DNA of 10,494 nt. It comes from JAAYEL01 sp964344625 (GTDB taxonomy: Bacteria > Bacillota > Clostridia > Tissierellales > Peptoniphilaceae). This document shows, piece after piece, positions 1-6,039 of this stretch (the first letter of the stretch is position 1; each line of letters starts with the position of its first letter). The notes below the pieces were generated by a model, which saw nothing but the letters and a program-made list of their open reading frames with translations, was not told where the DNA came from and made no database searches. A program made the translations under genes and the position numbers. Where the stretch lies: the NCBI GenBank assembly GCA_964344625.1, contig CAYFNZ010000036.1, forward strand, positions 1 through 10,494. The letters run 5' to 3'.

Positions 1-51
1 AGGTCTTAATTTTTACCTTCTTGCAGTGTGGATTAAGATTAAATAATTATA

Positions 52-81
52 TTAACTTTCTAAATGAAGGGGGTATATTAT
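52..81 (+). promoter_or_regulatory. Possible promoter of the Old Yellow Enzyme gene
   Basis: A -35-like TTAACT (52-57) lies 18 bases before a -10-like TATTAT (76-81), which would place the transcription start near 88 and give a leader of about 80 bases. A second candidate is an extended -10, TG-N-TATAAA at 134-142, with no good -35. The two cannot be separated by eye, and AT-rich DNA produces such matches by chance. Nothing else recognisable lies in 1-169: no hairpin and no tail of an upstream gene that I can identify. Confidence 0.3.
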
Positions 82-169
82 AAAGAAGAGGTTTAAAAAA
101 TTCGGTTTGTATAAATGTTAATCTAGTCTTGTATGTTATAAAGGTTTTTAATCTAGAAGGGAGCTTACC

Positions 170-1174
170 ATGAAACTTTTTGAAGAATATAGGGATGAAA
201 AATTTAATTTGAAGAATCATCTTGTTATGCCGCCTATGTGCATGTATCAATGCCATGAAAGGGATGGAATACCGACTGATTTTCATGTAGCCCATTATGG
301 AGCTAGGGCTATTGGCCAAGTTGGGATGATTATTGTTGAAGCTACTGGAGTTTTGCCAAATGGTAGGATAACTGACTTTTGTTTGGGTTTATGGAATGAT
401 GACCAATTGCAAGGACATAAGAGGCTTGTTAGGTCTATAAAATATAACGGGTCCTATGCAGCTATTCAATTAAACCATGCTGGAAGAAAGTCAGAAACAG
501 AGGGGCTTAAGCATTTTGGCGCAAGTAAAATCGCCTTTAATGATAAAGAAATTGATTATGAGGAAATGACCCTTGAAGAGATAAAAGAGCTTATTGAAAG
601 TTTTAGGGAGGCAGCAAAAAGGGCTGATGAGGCAGGTTATGACGGGATGGAAATTCATGCTGCCCATGGCTACTTGATTCATCAATTTATAAGTCCTATT
701 TCGAATAGGAGGACTGATGAATATGGAAAGGATAGGTTTTTGCTGCTAAAAGAAATCATCCAAGCTATAAGAGAGGTATGGCCAAAGGAAAAGGGCTTGT
801 GGATGAGGATTTCTGCGACAGATTACCATGAGGATGGAATTAAACCTGAAGATTGGATTAAATTCTTGAAGGAAAATAGGGATTTGGTGGACTTTGTTCA
901 TGTTTCAGCGGGTGGCTTGATAAATGTTCCTATCAAGGTATACCCAGGCTATATGATAGATTTTTCTAGACAGATTAGGAATGAAACAGGCTATAAGACG
1001 ATAGGGGTAGGCCTTTTAGATAAAATTGAGATGGCAAGCTATGCCCTTGAATCAGGGGCATGTGACCTAGTTGCTGTAGGAAGAGGTTTGTTAAGAAATT
1101 CCAACTTATATCTGGATTATATGCATCAAAGAGGTTTAGATGAGATTCCATTCTATTACAAAAGAGCTTATTAG
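170..1174 (+). CDS. namA: NADPH-dependent FMN oxidoreductase, Old Yellow Enzyme family, YqjM/NamA type
   Basis: This 334-residue protein spans the whole family length (about 338 in Bacillus YqjM). Members are cytosolic FMN TIM-barrel enzymes that reduce activated C=C bonds of alpha,beta-unsaturated carbonyls with NADPH, probably for detoxification. Visible landmarks are PPMCMY with Cys24 and Tyr26 (the redox-tuning Cys and ligand Tyr of the thermophilic-like OYE class), Gln100, the HAAHGY motif with His163, His166 and Tyr168 that holds the substrate carbonyl, the VGRGLL phosphate-binding segment near residue 307, and a C-terminal KRAY whose Arg332 matches the arginine finger that YqjM lends to the neighbouring subunit. 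The segment after RTDEYG is about four residues shorter than the usual GGSxENR loop. The start is supported by GAAGGGAG upstream of ATG. The gene stands alone and converges with the metal ATPase operon. The family is secure; the physiological substrate is unknown. Confidence 0.93.
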   Translation: MKLFEEYRDEKFNLKNHLVMPPMCMYQCHERDGIPTDFHVAHYGARAIGQVGMIIVEATGVLPNGRITDFCLGLWNDDQLQGHKRLVRSIKYNGSYAAIQLNHAGRKSETEGLKHFGASKIAFNDKEIDYEEMTLEEIKELIESFREAAKRADEAGYDGMEIHAAHGYLIHQFISPISNRRTDEYGKDRFLLLKEIIQAIREVWPKEKGLWMRISATDYHEDGIKPEDWIKFLKENRDLVDFVHVSAGGLINVPIKVYPGYMIDFSRQIRNETGYKTIGVGLLDKIEMASYALESGACDLVAVGRGLLRNSNLYLDYMHQRGLDEIPFYYKRAY

Positions 1175-1297
1175 ATTGAGGTATGCCAAGACTCTATAAA
1201 AAGCCCTCTGGATAAAAGGGCTTTAGAAGAAGTCTATAAGGATTTTCAAGTAAATAAGGATGACAGCTTTGATGAGACCGCTGTAAGGGACAAGTAG
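1175..1297 (+). other. Start-less 40-codon coding-like stretch after the OYE stop
   Basis: The frame that follows the OYE TAG stays open for 40 codons to a second TAG at 1295-1297. Its second half reads like ordinary protein, for example DKRALEEVYKDF followed by an acidic stretch ending AVRDK. There is no in-frame ATG. The nearby ATG at 1183 is in another frame and closes after 10 codons (MPRLYKKPSG). The OYE already ends with its family C-terminus, so this is not needed by that protein. It may be a remnant of a lost gene, possibly one frameshift away from the ATG at 1183, or chance. I do not recognise the sequence. Confidence 0.25.
1198..1224 (-). terminator. Intrinsic terminator of the HMA/P-type ATPase operon
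   Basis: An 8-bp stem pairs 1200-1207 (AAAGCCCT) with 1217-1224 (AGGGCTTT) around a 9-base loop. Read on the minus strand, the second arm runs straight into five T's and TATAG, so it fits termination of the ATPase mRNA about 80 bases after its stop. On the plus strand the hairpin is followed by AGAAGAAG, so it would be a poor terminator for the OYE gene, for which I see no other. Confidence 0.65.
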
Positions 1298-1318
1298 AAA
1301 GTATCAATTCATACTTTC
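1297..1318. repeat. Inverted repeat across the ATPase stop codon
   Basis: GAAAGTAT (1297-1304) and ATACTTTC (1311-1318) form a perfect 8-bp stem with a 6-base loop that contains part of the ATPase TGA stop (complement of 1304-1306). There is no T-run on either side, so it is not a standard intrinsic terminator. It could protect the 3' end of the mRNA or be chance in AT-rich sequence. Confidence 0.35.
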
Positions 1319-3187
1319 CTTGTATCCTAAGAGCCTCATACCATTTAATATTACAGCCAAGATGCTTCCTTCATGGATTAGCATGCCAAATGACATATTC
1401 ATCCAGTCACTAAAAATTAGAAAAGCCAATAGAAAGACTACCACACCAAGGGCTATGAAGATATTTTCAAGCATATTTAAGTGGGTCTTTTTAGCCAGAC
1501 CATAGGCGAAAGGAAGCTTTTCAAGACCTGAATTCATAAGGACTAGGTCTGAAACTTCTATGGCAACATCAGTTCCGCTTCCCATAGCTATTCCAACATC
1601 AGCTATGGCTAGGGAGGGACTGTCATTAATTCCATCTCCTACAAATGTAATAGTATGGCCCTTTTCTTTTAACTTTTTTACAAATTCAGCCTTGTCCTGA
1701 GGAAGGAGATTGCCATAGGCTTGACTCAAGCCAAGCTCATTTTTAATTATGTCTACAGACCCTTGGTTGTCACCTGAAAGTATGATTAAATTTTTTACCC
1801 CAAGTTTTTTTAACTTATCTAAGTGTTCTCTTGCACAAGGTCTTATCATATCCCTGATCCCGATTATTGCTTCAAGCCTTTTATTAATAGAAAGGGCTAT
1901 GATGGAATTTCCATCCTTTTCATATAAGGCCGCGAGATTTTTTTGCTCTTCGCTTATTTTTACATTTTCACCTTCTAAGAGCTTAAGATTTCCAAGAAGG
2001 ACATTTTTACCCTCGATTACAGTCTTGATTCCTCCACCCTTGATTACATTAGTTTCCTTAGGACTATATAGATTTCTATCACTTCCATATTTTTCTACAA
2101 TGGCCCTAGCAAGTGGGTGGTCAGATTCTTTTTCTATACTTACAAGGATGTCCTTAATATAATCTTTATCATTGGAAAAGAAGGCTTCTTCCTTTACTTG
2201 AGGTTTTCCCACAGTAAGGGTGCCTGTCTTATCAAAGACGAAGGTATCAGTCCTGGAAAATGCCTTTATCATTTCACTTCCCTTTATCAATACGCCATCT
2301 TTAGCCCCTCTACCAATTCCGGCTACATTAGAAACAGGAACCCCAATTACAAGAGCTCCCGGACATCCAAGGACCAGGATAGTTATTGCAAGCTCTATAT
2401 TTTTTGAAAAAATATAGACCAGAAAAGCTATCACAAGAGTGGTAGGGGTATAGTATTTTGAAAAACTATCTATGAACCTTTCAGTCTTTGATTTTGAATC
2501 TTGGGCCTCTTCGACTAAGTCGATTATTTTTCCAAAAGTAGTATCTTCACCCACCTTATCGGCCCTTATATTTAGGGTTCCATTTTCCAGAATACTTCCT
2601 GCATAAACTTTAGAATAGTGATCTTTTTTCACAAAGGTAGATTCTCCGCTGATGCTTGCTTCATTAACATAGGCAGACCCTGAAATTACTTGGCCATCAA
2701 CTGGGATTTTATCTCCAGTTCTTACCAGAAGGACATCTCCAATTTCTACCTCATCAATATCAATTTCTTCATATTCATAAACATTATCTCTGTTGGCCTT
2801 GGTGGGCTCTTTAATCCTTAGGGCCTTGTCGGGAGACATCTCAAGCAGGGACTTTATAGCAGACCTAGTTTTACTCAAAGTCCTTTGTTCTAAGTAGCTT
2901 CCAAAAAGAAAGAGAAAGCTCACAACTGCAGCCTCTTCATAATTTTTGATGGCAAAGGCACCAAGGATTGCAACTGTGACTAGGACATCTATGCTTACCA
3001 GCTTTATTAAAAGACTTTGGTAGGCTTGGCTTAAGATTGGAAGGCCTCCAAGTATGCCTGCAATTATGAAGAAGACTTGGCTTAAGCTTGGATTCTTTAG
3101 GACTAGGTGACATAAAAATGCCACAGCTATTAAAATCCCACTTATTAAAGTTATTTTGTTTTTATTTTTTTGTATGAACTTTTGCAT
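1304..3187 (-). CDS. P1B-type heavy-metal-transporting ATPase with CPG and HEGS motifs, no N-terminal HMA domain
   Basis: This 627-residue membrane ATPase moves a transition-metal ion across the cytoplasmic membrane, probably outward. Four hydrophobic segments lie at about 13-30, 38-54, 64-80 and 86-100. Next come the actuator domain (SGES, 180-183), two further segments at about 248-290, the catalytic loop (DKTGT, phosphorylated Asp319), the nucleotide-domain HP pair (357-358), GDGIND (517-522) and two last segments (about 574-592 and 600-620). The intramembrane metal motif is CPG (275-277), not the CPC of Cu, Zn and Cd pumps. The last helix holds HEGS (605-608) where Zn/Cd pumps have a DTG-type motif and Co/Fe-type P1B-4 pumps have HEGG. 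No HMA domain precedes helix 1; one is encoded separately just upstream. AAGGAGG (complement of 3197-3203) sits 9 bases before the ATG. The substrate cannot be named: the HEGS motif leans to Fe or Co, while the CPG motif is not diagnostic to me. Confidence 0.92.
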   Translation of the reverse strand: MQKFIQKNKNKITLISGILIAVAFLCHLVLKNPSLSQVFFIIAGILGGLPILSQAYQSLLIKLVSIDVLVTVAILGAFAIKNYEEAAVVSFLFLFGSYLEQRTLSKTRSAIKSLLEMSPDKALRIKEPTKANRDNVYEYEEIDIDEVEIGDVLLVRTGDKIPVDGQVISGSAYVNEASISGESTFVKKDHYSKVYAGSILENGTLNIRADKVGEDTTFGKIIDLVEEAQDSKSKTERFIDSFSKYYTPTTLVIAFLVYIFSKNIELAITILVLGCPGALVIGVPVSNVAGIGRGAKDGVLIKGSEMIKAFSRTDTFVFDKTGTLTVGKPQVKEEAFFSNDKDYIKDILVSIEKESDHPLARAIVEKYGSDRNLYSPKETNVIKGGGIKTVIEGKNVLLGNLKLLEGENVKISEEQKNLAALYEKDGNSIIALSINKRLEAIIGIRDMIRPCAREHLDKLKKLGVKNLIILSGDNQGSVDIIKNELGLSQAYGNLLPQDKAEFVKKLKEKGHTITFVGDGINDSPSLAIADVGIAMGSGTDVAIEVSDLVLMNSGLEKLPFAYGLAKKTHLNMLENIFIALGVVVFLLAFLIFSDWMNMSFGMLIHEGSILAVILNGMRLLGYKESMN

Positions 3188-3196
3188 AAGCCAAAG

Positions 3197-3203
3197 CCTC
3201 CTT
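3197..3203 (-). promoter_or_regulatory. Ribosome binding site of the P-type ATPase
   Basis: CCTCCTT on the plus strand reads AAGGAGG on the minus strand, 9 bases before the ATG at 3187. It fixes the ATPase start and shows that no HMA domain is hidden in a longer N-terminus: the HMA gene stops at 3218, 30 bases upstream. Confidence 0.85.
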
Positions 3204-3217
3204 AATATTCTTACTTA

Positions 3218-3445
3218 CTACTTAACTGAGGACTTTACTATATCAAAGCCTAGTTTTTGGATAGATGATTCAATCTTTTCAATATCTAATTCATTTTCAT
3301 CAAAAGTAACTTTTGCCTTGCTGGCATTAAATAGGACTTTAACGCTGTCTTTATCAACTCCGTCAAGGCTCTTAAGGGCTCCTTCAATTTTCATAACACA
3401 TGATGGACATGTAAGGTCTTTTAATTGAATACTTGCATTTTTCAT
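3218..3445 (-). CDS. Free-standing HMA-domain metal-binding protein (CopZ-like)
   Basis: This is a 75-residue soluble protein made of a single heavy-metal-associated domain. The metal-binding motif is LTCPSC, with Cys13 and Cys16 in the loop after strand 1, followed by the expected helix (KIEGALKSLDGV), the VKVLFNASKAKVTF strand pair, a second helix and a final FDIV strand. CopZ and MerP typically have GMTCxxC; here Gly-Met is replaced by Asp-Leu and a Pro sits between the cysteines. As the first gene of the operon, 30 bases ahead of an ATPase that lacks this domain, it most likely delivers metal to the pump or regulates it in trans. AGGAGGA (complement of 3451-3457) lies 5 bases before the ATG. 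The metal is not determined by the motif alone, though Cys-x-x-Cys suits Cu(I), Zn(II) or Cd(II). Confidence 0.88.
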   Translation of the reverse strand: MKNASIQLKDLTCPSCVMKIEGALKSLDGVDKDSVKVLFNASKAKVTFDENELDIEKIESSIQKLGFDIVKSSVK

Positions 3446-3481
3446 ATTATTCCTCCTAATATATATTTTCTTTACACTTAG

Positions 3482-3523
3482 ATTCTACTATGGGGAAAAT
3501 ACTTATTTAATGATTTAAATCAA
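3482..3523 (-). promoter_or_regulatory. Possible promoter of the HMA/ATPase operon
   Basis: On the minus strand, TTGATT (complement of 3518-3523) is followed after 16 bases by TATTTT (complement of 3496-3501). An alternative pair is TTAAAT (complement of 3505-3510) and TAGAAT (complement of 3482-3487), spaced 17. Both are imperfect. With the first pair the -35 element would lie inside the palindrome at 3511-3522, which would suit repression. Confidence 0.3.
3511..3522. promoter_or_regulatory. Perfect 12-bp palindrome, FNR/CRP-family-like operator
   Basis: TGATTTAAATCA is identical to its own reverse complement. It contains the half-site pattern TGAT-N4-ATCA; with one flanking base it matches 9 of 10 specified positions of the FNR consensus TTGAT-N4-ATCAA. 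It lies 66 bases upstream of the HMA start codon and 76 bases upstream of the divergent 49-codon ORF, so one regulator could serve both directions. No FNR/CRP-type gene is in the window, and AT-rich palindromes arise by chance, so the regulator class is a suggestion. Confidence 0.4.
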
Positions 3524-3597
3524 TAATTAGGAAAATATACTAAAATATTAAACTTCTAATTATTTTTAAGTTTTTAAAAAACATTTTAGGAGGATAT

Positions 3598-3747
3598 ATG
3601 ATACAAAATACAGGTCCTATGATGGTGGTAGGACTTGGGATGAAAATAAATAAAAGCAAAAGCAAGAAGAAAACATTATCATTTTTTCTTCTTGCTTTTT
3701 TTATTTTGGGTAAAACTTTTATTTTTTGGTATATATTAATTTTCTAA
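3598..3747 (+). CDS. Small 49-residue ORF, possible leader peptide of the importer operon
   Basis: The ORF has a textbook AGGAGG (3588-3593) four bases before ATG. It begins MIQNTGPMMVVGLGMK, continues with a lysine-rich stretch and ends hydrophobic. A TATACT (3536-3541) is a possible -10. What makes it odd is that a strong intrinsic terminator (3658-3702) sits inside the reading frame, so an mRNA ended there would carry no stop codon; only readthrough transcripts contain the stop at 3745. The Lys-rich and Phe/Leu-rich halves are largely the translation of the hairpin arms. It could be a translated leader whose ribosomes affect termination ahead of the importer genes, or a small gene truncated by an inserted terminator. 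I do not recognise the peptide, and the ORF could be fortuitous apart from its start region. Confidence 0.4.
   Translation: MIQNTGPMMVVGLGMKINKSKSKKKTLSFFLLAFFILGKTFIFWYILIF
3612..3636 (+). promoter_or_regulatory. RNA hairpin in the leader upstream of the terminator
   Basis: Bases 3612-3619 (AGGTCCTA) pair with 3629-3636 (TAGGACTT) to give an 8-bp stem with one G-U pair and a 9-base loop. It lies within the 49-codon ORF, 21 bases before the terminator stem. It contains more G and C than its surroundings, which makes it stand out. It does not overlap the terminator arms, so it is not a simple antiterminator. I do not recognise a known riboswitch class. Confidence 0.4.
3658..3702 (+). terminator. 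Strong intrinsic terminator or attenuator inside the small ORF
   Basis: The core stem pairs 3662-3673 (GCAAGAAGAAAA) with 3684-3695 (TTTTCTTCTTGC), 12 perfect pairs, extended by four outer A-T pairs to 3658 and 3699. The loop is 10 bases, and T's run from 3696 to 3702. The left arm has a nearby second AAAAGCAA (3652-3659) that could pair in a shifted register. Because of its symmetry it could also stop minus-strand transcripts. It lies about 90 bases upstream of the binding-protein ATG and upstream of the TATAAT at 3754. Confidence 0.85.
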
Positions 3748-3753
3748 AGCCTA

Positions 3754-3759
3754 TATAAT
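3754..3759 (+). promoter_or_regulatory. Perfect -10 element for the binding-protein gene
   Basis: TATAAT lies 31 bases before the ATG at 3791, but no convincing -35 is found 16-18 bases upstream (the closest sequence there is ATATAT; TTGGTA at 3726 is too far). This pattern suits a promoter that depends on an activator such as the AraC-type regulator encoded downstream, which is an inference. GGAGG (3779-3783) gives a good ribosome binding site. Confidence 0.5.
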
Positions 3760-3790
3760 TTAAATTAAGAAATGACATGGAGGTCAAAAA

Positions 3791-4852
3791 ATGAACAATA
3801 AGAAATCGTTAACAAAAATTTTATCAATATTTTTAGCTTTGATTCTTTGCTTATCAGCTTGTGGGTCAAATGACAAAAAAGGTGATAAGGATACTGATGA
3901 CAAGAAAGAAGCATCAGAATTAACCATTTATACAGCTAGGAGCGAAAGCTTAAATAATGCTGTAATTCCAAACTTTGAAAAGGCAACTGGTATCAAGGTT
4001 AAGCTAATAACTGCAGGTACAGGGGAATTAGTAAAAAGGGTAGAATCTGAAAAGAATAGCCCTATGGGAGATATTCTTTGGGCAGCAGATGAAACAATGC
4101 TTTCAAGCAAAAAAGACTTATTTGAACAATATACTTCAAAAGAAGATGAAAATATGATGGACGGCTTTAAGAATAAGAGTGGATATTTCTCTCCAGCCTT
4201 TGCTGATCCAACTGTATTTATCATCAATAAGGACTTAATAGGAAACATCAAGGTTGAAGGGTTTGAAGACTTATTAAATCCAGAATTAAAGGGCAAGATA
4301 GCCTTTGGTGACCCGGCAAACTCATCATCAGCTTTCCAATCATTGGCGGCTATGCTTTATGCCATGGGAGATGGAGATCCAATGTCTGACAAGGCTTGGG
4401 ATTTTGTAGAAAAGTTCTTAGCTAATGTTGACGGCAAGATCATGAGTTCATCAGGACAATTACATAAGTCAGTAGCAGATGGTGAATATCCAGTAGGACT
4501 TACTTGGGAAGACCCAGTTGTAAACTACAAAAAAAATGGGGCGCCTGTAGAAGTAGTATTTCCATCAGAAGGAGCAATCTTCCCAGGTGAATCAGTACAA
4601 ATAATTAAGGGAGCTAAGAATTTAGAGGCTGCACAAAAATTTATAGACTACGTTTTATCAGAAGAATGCCAAAACCTAGTAGGCTCAGAATTGACTGTTA
4701 GACCTTTAAGAAAGGATGCTAAATTAGCTGACTATATGACTCCAAATGACAAGATAAAACTTGTGAAAAATTACGATGAAAGTTGGGTTTCAGAAAACAA
4801 GACTAAGATAGTAGACAAGTACAACGAATGTTTGGAAAATTCAATGGATTAA
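3791..4852 (+). CDS. Solute-binding lipoprotein of an FbpA/AfuA-type ABC importer
   Basis: This 353-residue protein is exported and lipid-anchored: a Lys-rich start, a hydrophobic stretch (about 10-22) and the lipobox LSAC with Cys24, then a charged linker. The mature part begins with LTIYTARSES, which is typical of the ferric-iron/phosphonate/hexose-phosphate group of periplasmic-type binding proteins, and continues with ATGIKV, GDILWAADE, LLNPELKGKIAFGDP and a late IIKGAKN segment. Classical FbpA binds Fe(III) through an adjacent Tyr-Tyr pair in its second lobe; the corresponding stretch here reads VGLTWEDPVVNYKKNG (235-250) and has no such pair. AfuA of this family was shown to bind sugar phosphates, so the iron label is unsafe. 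It is first in the importer operon and separated from the next gene by a terminator. The family is sure, the ligand is not. Confidence 0.9.
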   Translation: MNNKKSLTKILSIFLALILCLSACGSNDKKGDKDTDDKKEASELTIYTARSESLNNAVIPNFEKATGIKVKLITAGTGELVKRVESEKNSPMGDILWAADETMLSSKKDLFEQYTSKEDENMMDGFKNKSGYFSPAFADPTVFIINKDLIGNIKVEGFEDLLNPELKGKIAFGDPANSSSAFQSLAAMLYAMGDGDPMSDKAWDFVEKFLANVDGKIMSSSGQLHKSVADGEYPVGLTWEDPVVNYKKNGAPVEVVFPSEGAIFPGESVQIIKGAKNLEAAQKFIDYVLSEECQNLVGSELTVRPLRKDAKLADYMTPNDKIKLVKNYDESWVSENKTKIVDKYNECLENSMD

Positions 4853-4874
4853 TATATTAATAGTATAAACTAAG

Positions 4875-4920
4875 ACCCCACCTCATAAAGCATTAATATA
4901 GAAATGCAAGGTGGGGTTTT
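4875..4920 (+). terminator. Intrinsic terminator between binding-protein and ATPase genes
   Basis: ACCCCACCT (4875-4883) pairs with AGGTGGGGT (4909-4917), 9 bp rich in G-C, with an inner 5-bp stem (4890-4894 with 4903-4907), followed by TTTTCTCTT. Partial readthrough here would give more binding protein than ATPase and permease, a common arrangement in ABC importer operons. I see no clear promoter between it and the ATPase gene. Confidence 0.8.
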
Positions 4921-4949
4921 CTCTTAGAGATAGGTGACAAGGAGGAGAA

Positions 4950-6038
4950 ATGAGTTCAAATATCGTAATAGATAAGGTAGTAAAGAAATATGGGGACAAG
5001 ACCATCATAGACGGACTTTCATTGAATATTAAACAAGGGGAGTTTTTTACCCTTTTGGGTCCATCTGGATGTGGCAAAACCACACTTTTAAGGATGATTA
5101 TAGGCTTTAACTCTATAGAAAGTGGAGAAATCAAGATAAATGGACAAAGGATTAATGAGACCCCGGTAAACAAAAGAAACATGGGCATGGTATTTCAAAA
5201 TTATGCAATCTTTCCGCATATGTCAGTAAAGGACAATGTAGCCTTTGGACTTAAGAATAGAAAAATTAAGGAAGATGAATTGAATAAAAGGGTTGATGAA
5301 ATCCTGGAAACTGTGAAGATAGCCAACCTAAAAGATAGGATGCCAGACCAACTATCAGGTGGCCAACAGCAAAGGGTGGCATTGGCAAGGGCAATAGTTA
5401 TCCATCCAGATGTCCTTTTGATGGATGAACCCTTATCAAACCTTGATGCTAAGCTTAGGGTAGAGATGAGAAATGCAATAAAGCTTATCCAACAAGATAT
5501 AGGTATTACAACAGTTTATGTAACCCATGACCAGGAAGAAGCCCTAGCAGTATCTGACAGGATAGCTGTTATGAACAATGGCATTATTCAGCAAGTGGGA
5601 AGCCCGGTGGAGATATATGAAAGGCCTAAAAATGTTTTTGTATCAACCTTTATTGGAACTTCCAATCTCCTAAGGGCAGAAGTAGTCATTGAAAATGCCG
5701 AAAAATACATAGAACTTGAGGGTAAGTATAGGGAAAAAATTGATACCTTAAAGGAAGATATACCAGCTGGACAAGTTATAGTTTCTATCAGACCAAATGA
5801 ATTCATAATTGACCCAGAAGAAGGGATTCAAGGAAAGGTTATAAACTACATGTTTTTAGGAATTAACACTCATTACTTTGTTGAACTTGAGGATAAGAGT
5901 GTTGTTGAAGTGATACAGAATTCTGATGGTAATAAGATTATTGAACCGGCAAGCTTAGTAAAACTAAAGATAAATGCCGCAAAGATAAATGTATATGACA
6001 AGGACACCGAAGAGAGCTTGATAAGGACAGGTGATTAG
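4950..6038 (+). CDS. ABC importer ATP-binding protein, FbpC/PotA-like
   Basis: This 362-residue cytoplasmic ATPase powers the importer encoded around it. Motifs in order: Walker A GPSGCGKT (37-44), Q-loop Gln83 in VFQNYAIFPH, signature LSGGQQQR (135-142), Walker B LLMDE (Asp159, catalytic Glu160), D-loop SNLD and switch His193. After about residue 235 comes a C-terminal TOBE-type region, as expected for FbpC, PotA and related importers. The length matches the family (about 350). AAGGAGGAG lies just before the ATG. The stop (6036-6038) is one base from the permease ATG, so the two are translationally coupled. Sequence alone does not fix the substrate, since ferric, phosphonate, polyamine and sugar-phosphate importers share this ATPase type. 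Confidence 0.93.
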   Translation: MSSNIVIDKVVKKYGDKTIIDGLSLNIKQGEFFTLLGPSGCGKTTLLRMIIGFNSIESGEIKINGQRINETPVNKRNMGMVFQNYAIFPHMSVKDNVAFGLKNRKIKEDELNKRVDEILETVKIANLKDRMPDQLSGGQQQRVALARAIVIHPDVLLMDEPLSNLDAKLRVEMRNAIKLIQQDIGITTVYVTHDQEEALAVSDRIAVMNNGIIQQVGSPVEIYERPKNVFVSTFIGTSNLLRAEVVIENAEKYIELEGKYREKIDTLKEDIPAGQVIVSIRPNEFIIDPEEGIQGKVINYMFLGINTHYFVELEDKSVVEVIQNSDGNKIIEPASLVKLKINAAKINVYDKDTEESLIRTGD

Positions 6039-6039
6039 G

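Noticed and set aside
1172..1297. Readthrough or recoding of the OYE TAG stop to make a longer protein
   Set aside because: The OYE already ends at its normal family C-terminus with the conserved arginine, and nothing specific to stop-codon recoding is visible.
1749..2407. Plus-strand open frames of up to 137 codons within the ATPase region
   Set aside because: They are antisense to clear catalytic and nucleotide-binding motifs of the P-type ATPase, and their products look like no known protein.
3598..3702. A known riboswitch class in the importer leader
   Set aside because: I could not match the hairpins or conserved bases to any class I know, so only the hairpins themselves are reported.
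3928..4296. Minus-strand 122-codon open frame inside the binding-protein gene
   Set aside because: It is antisense to a well-recognised solute-binding protein and lacks a convincing ribosome binding site.
4529..4536. Run of eight A's within the binding-protein gene as a phase-variation or slippage site
   Set aside because: It encodes Lys-Lys in an AT-rich genome where such runs are common, and the frame is intact on both sides.
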